Assembly: GCF_023091745.1 (NCBI RefSeq)
Contig: NC_068934.1
Span: forward strand, 20,600,434-20,664,433
Direction of reading: 5' to 3'
DNA from: Budorcas taxicolor
Taxonomy: Eukaryota; Chordata; Mammalia; Artiodactyla; Bovidae
DNA: 64,000 nucleotides
The position numbers were made by a program, and so were the translations under genes. Positions within the stretch are counted from its first letter, which is position 1; every line of letters begins with the position of its first letter. Shown here piece after piece: positions 33,483 to 45,008 of the stretch. The notes beneath the pieces were generated by a model. It saw only the letters and a list, made by a program, of their open reading frames with translations, did no database searches and had not been told where the DNA came from.

Positions 33483-34018
33483 GGTTCATCATTCAGTCAC
33501 ATCTGACTCTTTGTGACCCCCTCAGGGCTACAGCATGTCAGGCTTCCCTGCTGCTGCTGCTTCTAAGTCGCTTCAGTCATGTCCGACTCTGTGACCCCAT
33601 AGACAGCAACCCACCAGGCTCCCCCGTTCTTCAGGCAAGAATACTGGAGTGGGTTGCCATTTCCTTTTCCAATGCATGAAAGTGAAAACTGAAAGTGAAA
33701 TCGCTCAGTCGTGTCCAAATCCTAGCGACCCCTGTCCATCATCAACTCCTGGCGATTGCTCAAACTCATGTCCATTGTGTCTGTGATGCCATCCAACCAT
33801 CTCATTCTCTGTCATCCCCTTCTCTTCTTGTCCTCAATCTTTCCCAGCACCAGGGTCTTTTTCCAGTGAACTGGCTCTTTGCATCATGGCAAAGTATACA
33901 AGCTTTAGCATTGGTCCTTCCAATGAATATTCAGGATTGATTTCCTTTAGGATTGACTGGCTTGTTCTTCTTGCAGTCCAAGGGGCTCTCAAGAGTCTCC
34001 TCCAACATAATATAAGCC
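33483..34018 (-). mobile_element. BovB LINE 3' end, antisense, split by a SINE
   Basis: Reverse complement of the BovB 3' tail (33483-33550), then, after a BOV-A2 at 33551-33737, the C-terminal coding end (33738-34018, 'SLEKDPGAGKD', 'PWTARRTSQSILKEINPEYS' on the minus strand). Together with the sense copy at 34051 it makes a head-to-head inverted pair. Confidence 0.82.
33551..33737 (-). mobile_element. BOV-A2 SINE, antisense, truncated
   Basis: CTGCTGCTGC tail, the first monomer, 'ATGCATGAAAGTGAAAACTG' linker and part of the second monomer ending at GCGACCCC. It lies between two parts of one BovB copy. The flanking CCCTG / CCCCTG is too short to be a firm duplication. Confidence 0.82.
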
Positions 34019-34050
34019 ATATTTTTAGTATTCTATATACATCTTGTCTA

Positions 34051-34497
34051 GTCAAAGCTATGGTTTTTCCAGTAGTCATGTACGGAGGTGAGAGTTGGAC
34101 CATAAAGAACGCTGAGCGCCAACGAACTGATGCTTTTGAACTGTGGTGTTGGAGAAGACTCTTGAGGGTCCCTTGGACAGCAAGGAGATCCAACCAATCC
34201 ACCCTAAAGGAAATCAGCCCCTAATATTAATAGGAAGGACTGATGCTGAAGCTCCAATACTTTGGCCACCTGATGAGAAGAACTGACTCATTAGAAAAGA
34301 CCCTGATGCTGGGAAAGATTAAAGGTAGGAGGAGAAGGGAATGAGAGAGGATGAGATGGTTGGATGGCATCACCAACTCGATGGACATGAGTCTGAGCAA
34401 GCTCCAGGAGTTGGTGATGGACAGGGAAGCCTGGCATGCAGAAGTCCAGGGGGTTGCAAAGAGTTGGACACAACTGAGAGACTGAACTGAACTGATA
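34051..34497 (+). mobile_element. BovB LINE 3' end, sense
   Basis: From 'VKAMVFPVVMYGGESWTIK' (34051 on) to the tail GACTGAACTGAACTGA at 34480-34495. It has an in-frame stop near 34222 and deletions. Inverted relative to 33483-34018. Confidence 0.85.
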
Positions 34498-35385
34498 CAC
34501 ATTTTGCATTGCTCCTTTCTTAAATTCTATTCCCAATATCTTTTCAAATTGGTAGGTGTAATTCAACATTTTTTATGTAAAATCATGGTACTATTTTATT
34601 AATGGTTTCAGTAAGTAGAAAGATATTTGGTAAATATCAGTAATCTATGATTTTTTTCTCAAATTGCTTTCAAATTCTATAATCTCATGTTTTAGATTTC
34701 ACTCAGAAATTATTTTAAAAATCTTTGGAATTCATTCAGCATTTCTGTGATTCACTGAACCATGAACATATTGCTTTTGATAGTCATCAAATTTTATCTT
34801 TTATTTCTGGGCAAAGATATTCCAAAGAATCTTTGATATGAATCAACAAAGTTCACATGTATTATATTTTGCCTCTTCATAAATTTGAGTGCAGGTGTGA
34901 GGATAATGCTGATGAAATGAAGCAATTTTATGCCAGATGAATCTCATAGATAACTCACTATGCCATTCATATTACTAAGAAAATAACTTCTTAAATATAA
35001 AATGGAACTAGTATTATGCATATAGATTTGATATTAAAGAAAAATTGAAAAAAATAACTGGAGGCAGAGAGGAGTGATTTTTCCACCTATTCAGTATTTA
35101 CCATTATAGATTAGACAGTTGCCACAGGCAAATCATCTTTAATGCCCAAATATATTTTTATATATTTTTGTTCTTTAATCTTGAGAATCATGATGGGAGC
35201 TTCAAGCTACTTTCCTGAAACTCCATTTAGCTTTTTAGACCTTAACTAACATGTCCTAAGTCTAAACTACCTACCTAGAAACTCTAAAACATGGGGAAAA
35301 GTATCTGGAAATTTTTTTCACCATGACTGAATAAAAATTGATGATTAGACAATTTAAATATCTTGCTTTTCAGTACAAACAGACA

Positions 35386-35495
35386 AGAGAATAAAAATTC
35401 AAGTCATAACTGATAAGTATTTGCAAAATATATATCAGATAAAGCACTAGAATACAAGTTCTGTAAATGAGATATATAATAAGAGTATGAACAAA
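35386..35495 (+). mobile_element. L1M fragment, near-copy of 32948-33070
   Basis: Shares 'GAGAATAAAAATTCAAGTCA' and the following 'GATAAG...TATTTGCAA', 'TATATCAGATA', 'AAGAGTATGAACAA' landmarks with the L1M at 32948-33070, including changes away from the general L1 consensus as I remember it. Confidence 0.65.
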
Positions 35496-36149
35496 TAATT
35501 TATTATTTATTACTAAAAATAAAAATGCTTGCCATCATGAAAGATGGATGTCAGGTGCTTCCTTTCTTACACTTCATTGAGGAGTTCCTGTGATCTATAC
35601 AAACTGGGATTGAATACACTGCTTTGAGATATGGTCTAGAAGGGTGTCATTTTTCATTACTGACTTCATGAAGGTAAAACCTTTTGTAAGTTACTATGAA
35701 TCTATTCTGTCTTTGTATATACTAACTTTTTAAAGAAATGATAACTCCTAAGAGTGATGGGTCCAGATCATACTATCCTATGTAATTATCAATTTGAAAG
35801 ACTGAGAAGTAATGGTTATCTGAATTGTGCCTTTCTTAGGCAGATATCATCAACTCAGTATATACTTGCATCTGTTAAAATCCTGGATGAGAAATAGTCC
35901 TCAAAACTACACAGTTGGCTTTTGCTGATTAATCATAGAAATTAATGGATACCTCAAACAGTTGAGAAATGAGCATGAGTGAAGGAGAAAATACTTACTT
36001 TTGTTCACTGTATTTATGAGTATTTCTTGTACTCACATATATTCTCTTATCTAATATTAGTCTGTTTTCTTCTTCTTCTTTCTTTGTTATCATCTAATGA
36101 AAAATATATCTTTATAATTTCTACATTGTGGAAGACGTATATAGATTCC

Positions 36150-36300
36150 CATACATTACCTCAAAAATTTTATCAACCTTAAGAGGTTAAATAGTATTAA
36201 CCACATTTCACAAAAGAGGAAACAAAATAAACAAGGGACTAGAAGGAAGTTTTGGTACCAAAGTGTCTGATGCCAAATATACTGTAGTATGCTGCTTTTG
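36150..36300 (-). mobile_element. MIR-like fragment, antisense
   Basis: 'ATTACCTCAAAAATTTTATC', 'CACATTTCACAAAAGAGGAA' and 'CAAAGTGTCTGATGCC' follow the antisense MIR order but are strongly diverged. Confidence 0.4.
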
Positions 36301-36639
36301 TACTAATGATTCAAAAGCTAAACTGAATAACAAGCCAACAAACAGGAATTCTTCCTGTGTGTGAAGTACATCACAAATGTAAGCTATTAATTTGGAATTT
36401 ATATTATAGTCAGATAAATTATTTAAGATTATAATTTATTCATTTTATTTTTTAAAAAATTTGTCTCCACTTTTAATAATGGTATGCTGTGAAAAAACAG
36501 TATACTATCATACCCATTTAAAGTGAGGTCATTTTATTCTGTATTATGTGTTTTGTACATGTAATTTCTTCACTATATCTTTCTCCTCTCCCATTCAATC
36601 TTTCAAGAGTATTTACTGTAAGCCCAATCAATTAGGGCA

Positions 36640-37950
36640 ATACCAAAGAATGTTCAAACTACCAACCACAGTACAATTGTGCTCATTTCACATGCTAGCA
36701 AGGTAACGATCAAAATCCTTCAAGGTGGGCTTCAACTGTACATCAACCAAGAAATTCCAGATGTACAAACAGAATTTAGAAAAGGCAGAGGAACCAAAGA
36801 TCAAACTGTCAACATCAGCTAGATCATATTAAAAGCAAGAGAATTCCAGAGAAACATCTACTTATGCTTCACTGACTACCCTAAAGCTTTTACTGTGTGG
36901 ATCACCAAAAACTGTGGAAAATTCTTATGGAGATGGAAATACCAGACCATCTGACCTGCCTCCTGAGAAACCTGTATGCAGGTCAAGAAGCAACAGCTAG
37001 AACCAGACAAGGAAAATGGACTGGTTCCAAATTGGGAAAGGAGTGTATATTGTCACTCTGCTTATTTAACTTATATGCAGAGTATATCATGAGAAATGCT
37101 AGGCTGGAAGAAGGTCAAGCTGGAATCAAGGTTTTCTGAGAAATATTAGTAACCTCAGATATGCAGATAACACCACCCTTGTGGCAGAAAGTGAAGCATT
37201 AAAGAGCATCTTGATGAAGGTGGAAAAGGAGAGTGAATAAGTTGGCTTAAAACTCAACATTCAAAAAATGAAAACTCACAGCGTTTGGTCCCATCACCTC
37301 ATGGCAAACAGATGGGGAAAACTTGGAAACAGCAGCAGATTTTATTTTTTGGGGGGGAGCTCCAAAATCACTGTGGATGGTGACTGTAGCCATGAAATTA
37401 AAAGAAGCTTGCTCCTTGGAAGAAAAGCTATGACAAACCTAGACAGCATATTAAAAAGTAGAGACATCACTTTACCAACAAAAGTCCATATAGTGAAAGC
37501 CACAGTAGTCATGGCAATCGAAAAAAGACTACTTTTCCAATAGTCATGTAAGGATGTGAAAGTTGGACCATAAAGAAGGCAGAGTGCCAAAGAATTGATG
37601 CTTTTGAACTGCGATCCTGGAGAAGACAGTAAGGGGATCAAACCGATCAATCTTAAAGGAAATCAACCCTGAATATTCATTGGAATTACTGATGCTGAAG
37701 CTAAAGCTCCAATACTTTGGCTGCTTGATTTGAAGAACTGACTCACTGGAAAAAACCCTGATGCTGGGAAATATTGAAGGCAGGAGGAGAAGGGGACGAC
37801 AGAGGAGGAGATGGATGGATTGTATCACTGACTCAATGGACATGAATTTGAGCAATCTCCAGGAGATAGTGAAGGACAGGGATGCCTGGCATGTGTCAGT
37901 CCATGGGGTAGCAAAGAGTTGGACGTGACTTAGTGACTGAACAACAACAA
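36640..37950 (+). mobile_element. BovB LINE, old 5'-truncated sense copy
   Basis: Full reverse transcriptase region to the 3' end with a CAACAACAA tail (37941-37950). Landmarks: 'KAFTVWITKN', 'DHLTCLLRNLYAGQEA', 'AEYIMRNARLEEGQAGIK', 'ILKSRDITLPTKV'. The YADD box is disrupted to YADNTT near 37157 in a shifted frame. Around 37505-37545 a stretch of the 'PVVM' region appears twice in altered form, a small local rearrangement. Confidence 0.88.
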
Positions 37951-38614
37951 ACATTGTATAAGCTTTATATGCCTTTAAGTAGAGGACCTCCCACCCCTCC
38001 TCCTTTCCTCCCCACCTTTATTCCTTCTCTCCTTCCCTTTCTCACATTTTCATTTACCGTATATTACTTTCTGAGCTCTGAGATCAGTTATGAATACAAC
38101 ACAATCAACGCCTCTAATTCTATGAAGCTGACAGTCTAAAAGGGTACTTAAGCAGTTCTGCATTCACCACTAAACCTATCAATGTGTCTTTCACATAGTG
38201 AGACAAAATTATATTGGTTTTCTATGTGGTATCCCAAGAACTCCAACTTTACTAGTAGAATTGTACCTATTTTACTAGGCTGTCAGAAACGAATAGATAG
38301 CTTGACCCAATGGACGACGTGATGTCTCATTAGCCTTCTTTACAGTTCACTGAATGAAGTGTATTCTTATACACCTCAGGGTCATCACATGTACCTGTTC
38401 TTTGTGCCTAGAATCATGGAACATTCCCCACCTTATTTCCCCTGATCAAGTCCTTCTCATCCCTTAGATTCTGGTTGAGGTGCTAATTACTCATCAGAGA
38501 GATACATTTCTGAACATTTAAGCATAATTGTAGTATCTTTTAAAATATTCTCTTGCGAAATATTATATTTTCCTATTACTTTCACTAGTTGTGATATTCA
38601 AAATATAAAATGAT
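37951..38614. other. Non-coding stretch
   Basis: Pyrimidine-rich CCTCC tract at 37990-38045, otherwise unremarkable intron. No gene. Confidence 0.45.
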
Positions 38615-39265
38615 TGCTCTGGTACAGACATGAACCAGTAGATATGACTCTCCCCTCAGTGCTGGAGCAGGGTTCTGGGAGCTTTCTGCTTGGCAGGTAT
38701 CAAGCTATCAAACAGTCTGTAAGCAGCAGCATTGTGGCAGCTCCTAGGTGGTTTGCCACTCTCCCACAGACTCAGCCAGGAAAGAGACATGAGCCCAAAT
38801 CACTTTGGACAGTTTATTATTCATATGCAAAGCATAAGGAAGATCAGCATGGCATTGGCAATCCACATCATCAAGTATCAGTGGATGACATCAAACCACA
38901 GTTGCCATGTGACAGACAACACAGGCAGAGGTTCTCTCTGCCACTGTGATCCAACTCTAAACTACAAGAAAGCAGTTTTATAGCTTTCAGCTTTACCCAA
39001 AGGAGGGGGATAGGTTTAATATGGAAAGTCTTATGCCTCACTGGCCTCAGGAAGGCAGATAGGATGTTATGCCTTTTGGAGTCTCCTGTGAGGTATGGAG
39101 GGAAATGAAGAGTAGTCTTTCAACAGCTTCTAACAAGACAACCTATACTTCTGTGTTCCATGGAGGATCACAGGGCATTCCACCAAGACCTAAGTTACAC
39201 TCAGATTAGCCTTTCGGGGAAATATGCAAGGTCATCAGATGGTCATGCAGAGCCATTTTGCTACA
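38615..39265 (-). mobile_element. Possible solo LTR, unclassified
   Basis: On the minus strand the block begins TG (TGTAGCAAAATGGC). It has a TATA-like TATAAAAC (38982 to 38975) and AATAAA (38818 to 38813) about 160 bases further on, then ends ...AGAGCA. The spacing of TATA and poly(A) signal and the even base composition suggest an LTR. No clear target-site duplication was found and no family recognised. Confidence 0.4.
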
Positions 39266-39537
39266 ATAAGTTTTAGTCATTTATTGCTGAATGACAGGTG
39301 TGTGTGTGTGTGGTGGGGGGAGGGGTATACAATTCCAGGAGAAGGGCCAAGATGTAGGAGATAAAAGTTATTTTCCAGTTATTGTCTTATTCACAATAGG
39401 AACTGCTTCCATTTTGCTAACTGCTTCCAATTTGCTAAACAGATAACTGTTAAAATTGTGCTGGGTACCTGGTAGATATGTAATAAATATTGGATGAACA
39501 AAAGTGCAAATGAGTACATTTGACATTGATACCACAT
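39266..39537. other. Non-coding stretch with small simple repeats
   Basis: Short (GT)n then G-run at 39298-39320, and an 18-bp tandem near-duplication (ACTGCTTCCATTTTGCTA / ACTGCTTCCAATTTGCTA) at 39404-39439. The end (39455-39500) resembles an L2 or MIR 3' tail. No gene. Confidence 0.5.
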
Positions 39538-39572
39538 ACTGTACTATTAAGAAGTACAATTAAGAATATCAT

Positions 39573-41310
39573 ATTAAGAAGAGGTGGCAAGAGGTACACA
39601 GAAGAACTGTACAAAAAAGATCTTCACGACCCAGATAATCATGATGATGTGATCACTAATCTAGAGCCAGACATCTTGGAATGTAAAGTCACGTGGGCCT
39701 TAGAAAGCATCACTACGAACAAAGCTAGTGGAGGTGATGGAATTCCAGTTGAGCTGTTTCAAATCCTGAAAGATGATGCTGTGAAAATGCTGCACTCAAT
39801 ATGCCAGCAAGTTTGGAAAACTCTGCAGTGGCCACAGGACTGGAAAAGGTCAGTTTTCATTCCAATGCCAAAGAAAGGCAATGCAAGAGAATGCTCAAAC
39901 TACTGCACAATTGCACACATCTCACATGCTACTCAAAATTCTCAAAGCCAGGCTTCAGCAATATGTGAACCGTGAACTCCCTGATGTTCAAGCTGGTTTT
40001 AGAAAAGGCAGAGGAACCAGAGATCAAATTGCCAACATCCGCTGGATCATGGAAAAAGCAAGAGAGTTCCAGAAAAACATCTATTTCTGCTTTATTGACT
40101 ATGCCAAAGCCTTTGACTGTGTGGATCACAATCAACTGTGGAAAATTCTGAAAGAGATGGGAACACCAGACCACCTGACCCACCTCTTGAGAAATCTGTA
40201 TGCAAGTCAGGAAACAACAGTTAGAACTGGACATGGAACAACAGACTGGTTCCAAATAGGAAAAGGAGTACGTCAAAGCTGTATGTTGTCACCCTGCTTA
40301 TTTAACTTCTATGCAGAGTACATCAGGAGAAACGCTGGACTAGAAGAAAACACAAGCTGGAATCAAGATTGCTGGGAGAAATATCAATAACCTCAGATAT
40401 GCAGATGACACCACCCTTATGGCAGAAAGTGAAGAGGAGCTAAAAAGCCTCTTGATGAAAGTGAAAAAGGAGAGTGAAAATGTTGGCTTAAAGCTCAACA
40501 TTCAGAAAACTAAGATCATGGCATCTCGTCACATCACTTCATGGGAAATAGATGGGGAAACAGTAGAAACTGTTTCTTTTTTGGGCTCCAAAATCACTGC
40601 AGATGGTGACTGCAGCCATGAAATTAAAAGACGCTTGCTCCTTGGAAGAAAAGTTATGACCAACCTAGATAGCATATTCAAAAGCAGAGACATTACTTTG
40701 CCAACTAAGGTCAGACTTTACTTTTTTGGGCTCCAAAATCACTGCAGATGGTGACTGCAGCCATGAAATTAAAAGACGCTTGCTCCTTGGAAGAAAAGTT
40801 ATGACCAACCTAGATAGCATATTCAAAAGCAGAGACATTACTTTGCCAACTAAGGTCCGTCTAGTCAAGGCTATGGTTTTTCCTGTGGTCACATATGGAT
40901 GTGAGATTTGGACTGTGAAGAAGGCTGAGTGCCGAAGAATTGATGCTTTTGAACTGTGGTGTTGGAGAAGACTCTTGAGAGTCCCTTGGACTGCAAGGAA
41001 ATCCAACCAATCCATTCTGAAGGAGATCAACCCTGGGATTTCTTTGGAAGGAATGATGCTAAAGCTGAAACTCCAGTACTTTGGCCACCTCATGCGAAGA
41101 GTTGACTCATTTGAAAAGACTCTGATGATGGGAGGGATTGGGGGCAGGAGAAGGGGACGACAGAGGATGAGATGGCTGGATGGCATCACTGACTCGATGA
41201 ACGTGAGTGTGAGTGAACTCCGGGAGTTGGTGATGGACAGGGAGGCCTGGCGTGCTGCAATTCATGGGGTCGCAAAGAGTTGGACATGACTGAGCGACTG
41301 AACTGAACTG
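39573..41310 (+). mobile_element. BovB LINE, relatively young 5'-truncated sense copy with an internal tandem duplication
   Basis: Whole reverse transcriptase and 3' end, close to consensus. Frames: 39520-39975, 39881-40390 ('YFCFIDYAKAFDCVDHNQLW'), YADD-containing stretch at about 40389-40416, 40419-40754, 40726-41289. Breaks: an 11-bp deletion near 39928, an extra A near 40347-40350, and a 145-bp tandem duplication (40576-40712 repeated at 40721-40857) that shifts the frame. The 3' tail is CGACTGAACTGAACTG. The likely duplication ACTGTACTA is at 39538-39546 and 41311-41319, leaving about 25 bp of non-BovB filler at the 5' junction. Confidence 0.9.
40576..40857 (+). repeat. Tandem duplication inside BovB, 145-bp period
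   Basis: 137 bases from CTTTTTTGGGCTCC to ACTAAGGTC occur at 40576-40712 and again, apparently identical, at 40721-40857. Period 145, not a multiple of three. Confidence 0.92.
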
Positions 41311-41319
41311 ACTGTACTA

Positions 41320-42947
41320 CATAACAGGTTTCTTACAAGCACTTATTTTTTTTTTTTAATGATTTGTGTCTGAAGAGCCTCAGTGTTTACAAGAACTCTC
41401 TATTTAGTTGAACATTTTGAGGATTTCTGATTCTCATTTTAACAGTCCAAAGAATGCTCCTCTAGGGGCCTTTTCAGTCTATCATGTAAATCTCTTATTT
41501 TGGCAGTTAATGGCCATGTCAGACAATGGCTGCACTACCTTCTAACAGGCACAGGAATTGATGTTTTATTAACATTACTGACAAGAGTGCTGAAGGGACA
41601 GTGAATTAAATCCAGCACAGAATTTTGTAGGCCTCAGGATTAAGTCAGTGGTAAATATTTTGAATAGGTATTTTTTTTCCCTTTGAGAATTTGCCTGAAT
41701 GTCATAGTCCCCTCTATTTGTGCGAATCTTCTTGCCATTTGAAGCCTGGATGAAGCCAATTGTTTAATTTTGTCACTGCCAAAGTACGGCATCTGCTCTG
41801 CATACTTGTTCCAAACATCCTTTCAAAATGTTTATTCCACTAAGTGAATTTTGTTGAAAGCAGCAGGTACTGACATGTCTACAAACCAGCTTGTCAAATT
41901 TCCTACTCTTCAAAATCTGTAACTTTTTCCCTTTAAACTCATTTTAATGCATTTTACTAGGGATTTTCAATGTATTTCCAAGACCTCTTTCCCAACAGAT
42001 CTCTTTTGTTCTTTTCACTTGAATTTAAAAGTGGAACCAGAAGACATAGGATTTGGCAGTTACCCAGGGTAAGCTACACTCTGCTGCTGCTGCTACGTCG
42101 CTTCCAGGGAATACCTAAAGTCTTAGAAGTGTGTTTTGCACCCTGGAATGAAACAAAGAGCCTTGCAACCTATGGCAATATCTATATATCTATTCTATAT
42201 ATCATGCAACTACATATAACATGATTCATGTTTTTTAGCACCTTCTACTTTTTAAACACACATTAAATAGTGCTCAGTATATGCAATTCAAGCAAGTTCT
42301 AAACAATTTACACATATATTTAATAGGTAAAAAGATGAACAAATAAGTCTTCTTTTCTGGTTTTATTAGATGTTCAAAAAAGTTTGTGGAGATCCAGCAA
42401 ACTATACAGATAATACATAGAAGAAAAAAATTCAAACTTAGATTTTTATAATTCCAAAGCCCACTCTTATCTGTCTCAAACTCTTCCCCTCTTTTAATTC
42501 TTGGCTCAAGTGTTACCTGCTTAAAGAGTTAATTTTAGACTTTTAACATTGCAGACAACTTCCCATTTGAAATTCCTCATCCTCTATTTCTCTCTACTTT
42601 TTCTCTTTCCTTTACCACTTAACTTCCTAATATACTATATAAATTACTATTTCCATTTATTGGGTATTGCCTGTCACACCTACTTGAACATAAAGTATAC
42701 CAAGTAAGAAGCTTTTGTTCACTGATGAACCATATAAGCACCTGGAAAAGTGCCTGGTAATATTAGTCTCTCCAAAAAAATGTGCTAATTGAAGCATTAT
42801 CTTTACACTAAAACATGACTTAGACAGTCTTTGTACGGATTGGAACCACTTTTAAATGTGAGCAAGACATATAGTTGGTGTTCAACAAAAGAAAAAGATA
42901 ATGATAACAAGAATTTATATTATGATTAAAAAGATAGTTCTTCATTT
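41320..42947. other. Unique-looking non-coding stretch
   Basis: No gene or repeat recognised, apart from a 27-bp BOV-A2 tail-like scrap (CTGCTGCTGCTACGTCGCTT at 42082-42101). 41350-41960 looks like ordinary single-copy intron. Confidence 0.5.
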
Positions 42948-42959
42948 TTAAATTAAGCT

Positions 42960-43237
42960 GCTGCTGCTGCTGCTGCTAATTAGCTTCAGTCGTGTCCAAC
43001 CCTGTGCAACCCATAGACGGCAGCCCACCAGGCTCCCCCGTCCCTGGGATTCTCTAGGCAAGAACACTGGAGTGGGCTGCCGTTTCCTTCTCCAATGCAT
43101 GAAAGTGAAAAGTTAAAGTGAAGTCGCTCAGTCATGTCCGACTCTTAGCAACCCCATGGACTGCAGCCTACCAGGCTCCTCTGTCCATGGGATTTTCCAG
43201 GCAAGAGTACTGGAGTGAGTTGTTATTGCCTTCTCCG
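42960..43237 (-). mobile_element. BOV-A2 SINE, full length, antisense, with target-site duplication
   Basis: Two complete monomers with the ATGCATGAAAGTGAAAAG linker and CAG tail. A perfect 12-bp duplication TTAAATTAAGCT lies at 42948-42959 and 43238-43249. Confidence 0.95.
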
Positions 43238-43369
43238 TTAAATTAAGCTACTACCACATTATTTAATATTTAGTCATCTTATTAGCAGATCTAAAATTCT
43301 CCCCAATCTCAGTTATCAGTACAACTGCCAAATTGTTAACAAAATGATGACTTGTATTCAAATAAATTC

Positions 43370-43480
43370 AATGTGGTTCCACAAATATTTATCAGTTATC
43401 TATCCTGTGCTGGTCAATATGCAAATTATGAAGAATATGAAGATGTGTATCATACAGACTGTGCCCTCCAAGAAGGGGTA
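43370..43480 (-). mobile_element. L2-like LINE 3' fragment, antisense
   Basis: 'CCACAAATATTTATCAGTTA' followed by 'CCTGTGCTGGTCAATATGC' and 'CAGACTGTGCCCTCCAAGAA' parallels the antisense L2 3' end. Weak, ancient. Confidence 0.4.
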
Positions 43481-43682
43481 CTGTATGGGAGATGTCATGC
43501 ATAAACTAGCAATTACTTCCCATATGAAACAGGGTATGTGTTACAATAGAGAATGGTATAGGTTTGGGTGGGGTATTTCAATTCTGACTTACTATTAATA
43601 AGAGTCCTGACACATAAAATACTTGTGCCTTGTCTTTACTTTTCTATTTAAGATTACCACCAATACCCTTATTTTCTCAAAT

Positions 43683-43850
43683 CTTCAATTTTTTCATATG
43701 CAAAATGGGAAAAATAATACCAGTGAAAAGTTATGGAATATTTACTACAGGCTAAGAATTGTGCTGATACTTACATATTATTTGGCTAAATTTGCAAAGC
43801 TCTTTAAGTATTATTTTTACAACAATTCAGCAAAGGAGGCAAGAAAATCA
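43683..43850. mobile_element. MIR-like fragments, mixed orientation
   Basis: 'TCTTCAATTTTTTCATATGC' and 'AAAATGGGAAAAATAATACC' fit sense MIR. 'ATTTACTACAGGCTAAGAAT' then 'TACATATTATTTGGCTAA' fit antisense MIR. Diverged; boundaries are approximate. Confidence 0.4.
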
Positions 43851-43906
43851 AGGAGGCTATACCTCTGTGGCCCAAATGTGCCTTATTAGAATTTGACGGT
43901 AGGTAC

Positions 43907-45008
43907 TCGGATTTATCTGCTTTATTGACTATGCCAAAGTCTTTGACTGTGTGGATCACAACAAACTGTGGAAAATTCTTAAAGAGATGAGAATACCAGA
44001 GCACCTGACCTGCTTCTTGAGAAATCTGTACTCAGGGCATGAAACAACAGTTAGAACTGGCCACAGAACAACAGACTGGTTTCAGATCGGGAAAGGAGTA
44101 CGTAAAGGCTGTATATTGTCACCCTGCTTATTTAACTTCAATGCAGAGTATATCATGAGAAATGCTGGGCTGGAAGAAGCACAAGCTGGAATCAAGATTG
44201 CCGGGAGAAATATCAATAACCTCAGATATGCAGATGACACCATCCTTATGGCAGAAAGGGAAGAGGAACTAAAGAGCTTCTTGATGAAAGTGAGAGAGGA
44301 GAGTGAAAAAGTTGGCTTAAAACTCAACATTCAGAAAACGAAGATCATGGCATCTGCCCCCATCACTTCATGGCAAATAGATGGAGAAGCAATGGAAACA
44401 GTGACAGACTTTATTTTTCAGGAGCTCCAAAATCACTGTAGATGGTGACTACAGCCATGAAATTAAAAGACACTTGCTCCTTGGAAGAAAAGTTATGACC
44501 AACCTAGATAGCATATTCAAAAGCAGAGACATTACTTTGCCAACAAAGGTCCATCAGTCAAACCTATGGTTTGTCCAATAGTCATGTATGCATGTGAGAG
44601 TTGGACTATAAAGAAAGCTGAGCACCAAAGAATTGATGCTTTTGAACTGTGGTGTTGGAGAAGACTCTTGAGTTCCTTGGAATACAAGGAGATCCAACCA
44701 GTCCATCCTAAAGGAAATCAGTCCTGAATATTCACAGGAAGGACTGATGTTGAAGCTGAAACTCCAATACTTTGGCCACCTGATGCAAAAAGCTGACTCA
44801 TTTGAAAAGTCCCTGTTGCTGGGAAAGATTGAAGGCAAGTGGAGAAGGGGACAACAGAGGATGAAATGGTTGGATGGTATCACCAACTCAATGGACATAA
44901 GTTTGAGTAAACTCTGGGAGTTGGTGATGGACAGGGAGGCCTGGTGTGCTGCAGTCCATGGGGTTGCAAAGCGAGTGGACACAGCTGAGTGACTGACCTG
45001 AACTGAAC
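43907..45008 (+). mobile_element. BovB LINE, 5'-truncated sense copy
   Basis: Starts within the reverse transcriptase palm (just after 43907, 'DHNKLWKILKEM'). It keeps an intact YADD box in 'NNLRYADDTILMAERE' in the frame 43951-44448, and ends with the TGAACTGAACT tail. Frameshifts at about 44425 and 44555. The copy is moderately young. Confidence 0.88.

Larger units (their letters stand above)
34498..36639. other. Mostly unique non-coding stretch with two ancient repeat fragments
   Basis: Long AT-rich intron-like sequence without a gene. It contains an L1M fragment (35386-35495) and a MIR-like piece (36150-36300), annotated separately. Confidence 0.5.

Noticed and set aside
33551..33737. 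Triplet CTG runs (also at 2750, 19527, 28616, 42960) as possible unstable triplet repeats
   Set aside because: They are the normal CAG-type tails of antisense BOV-A2 SINEs, only three to seven units long.
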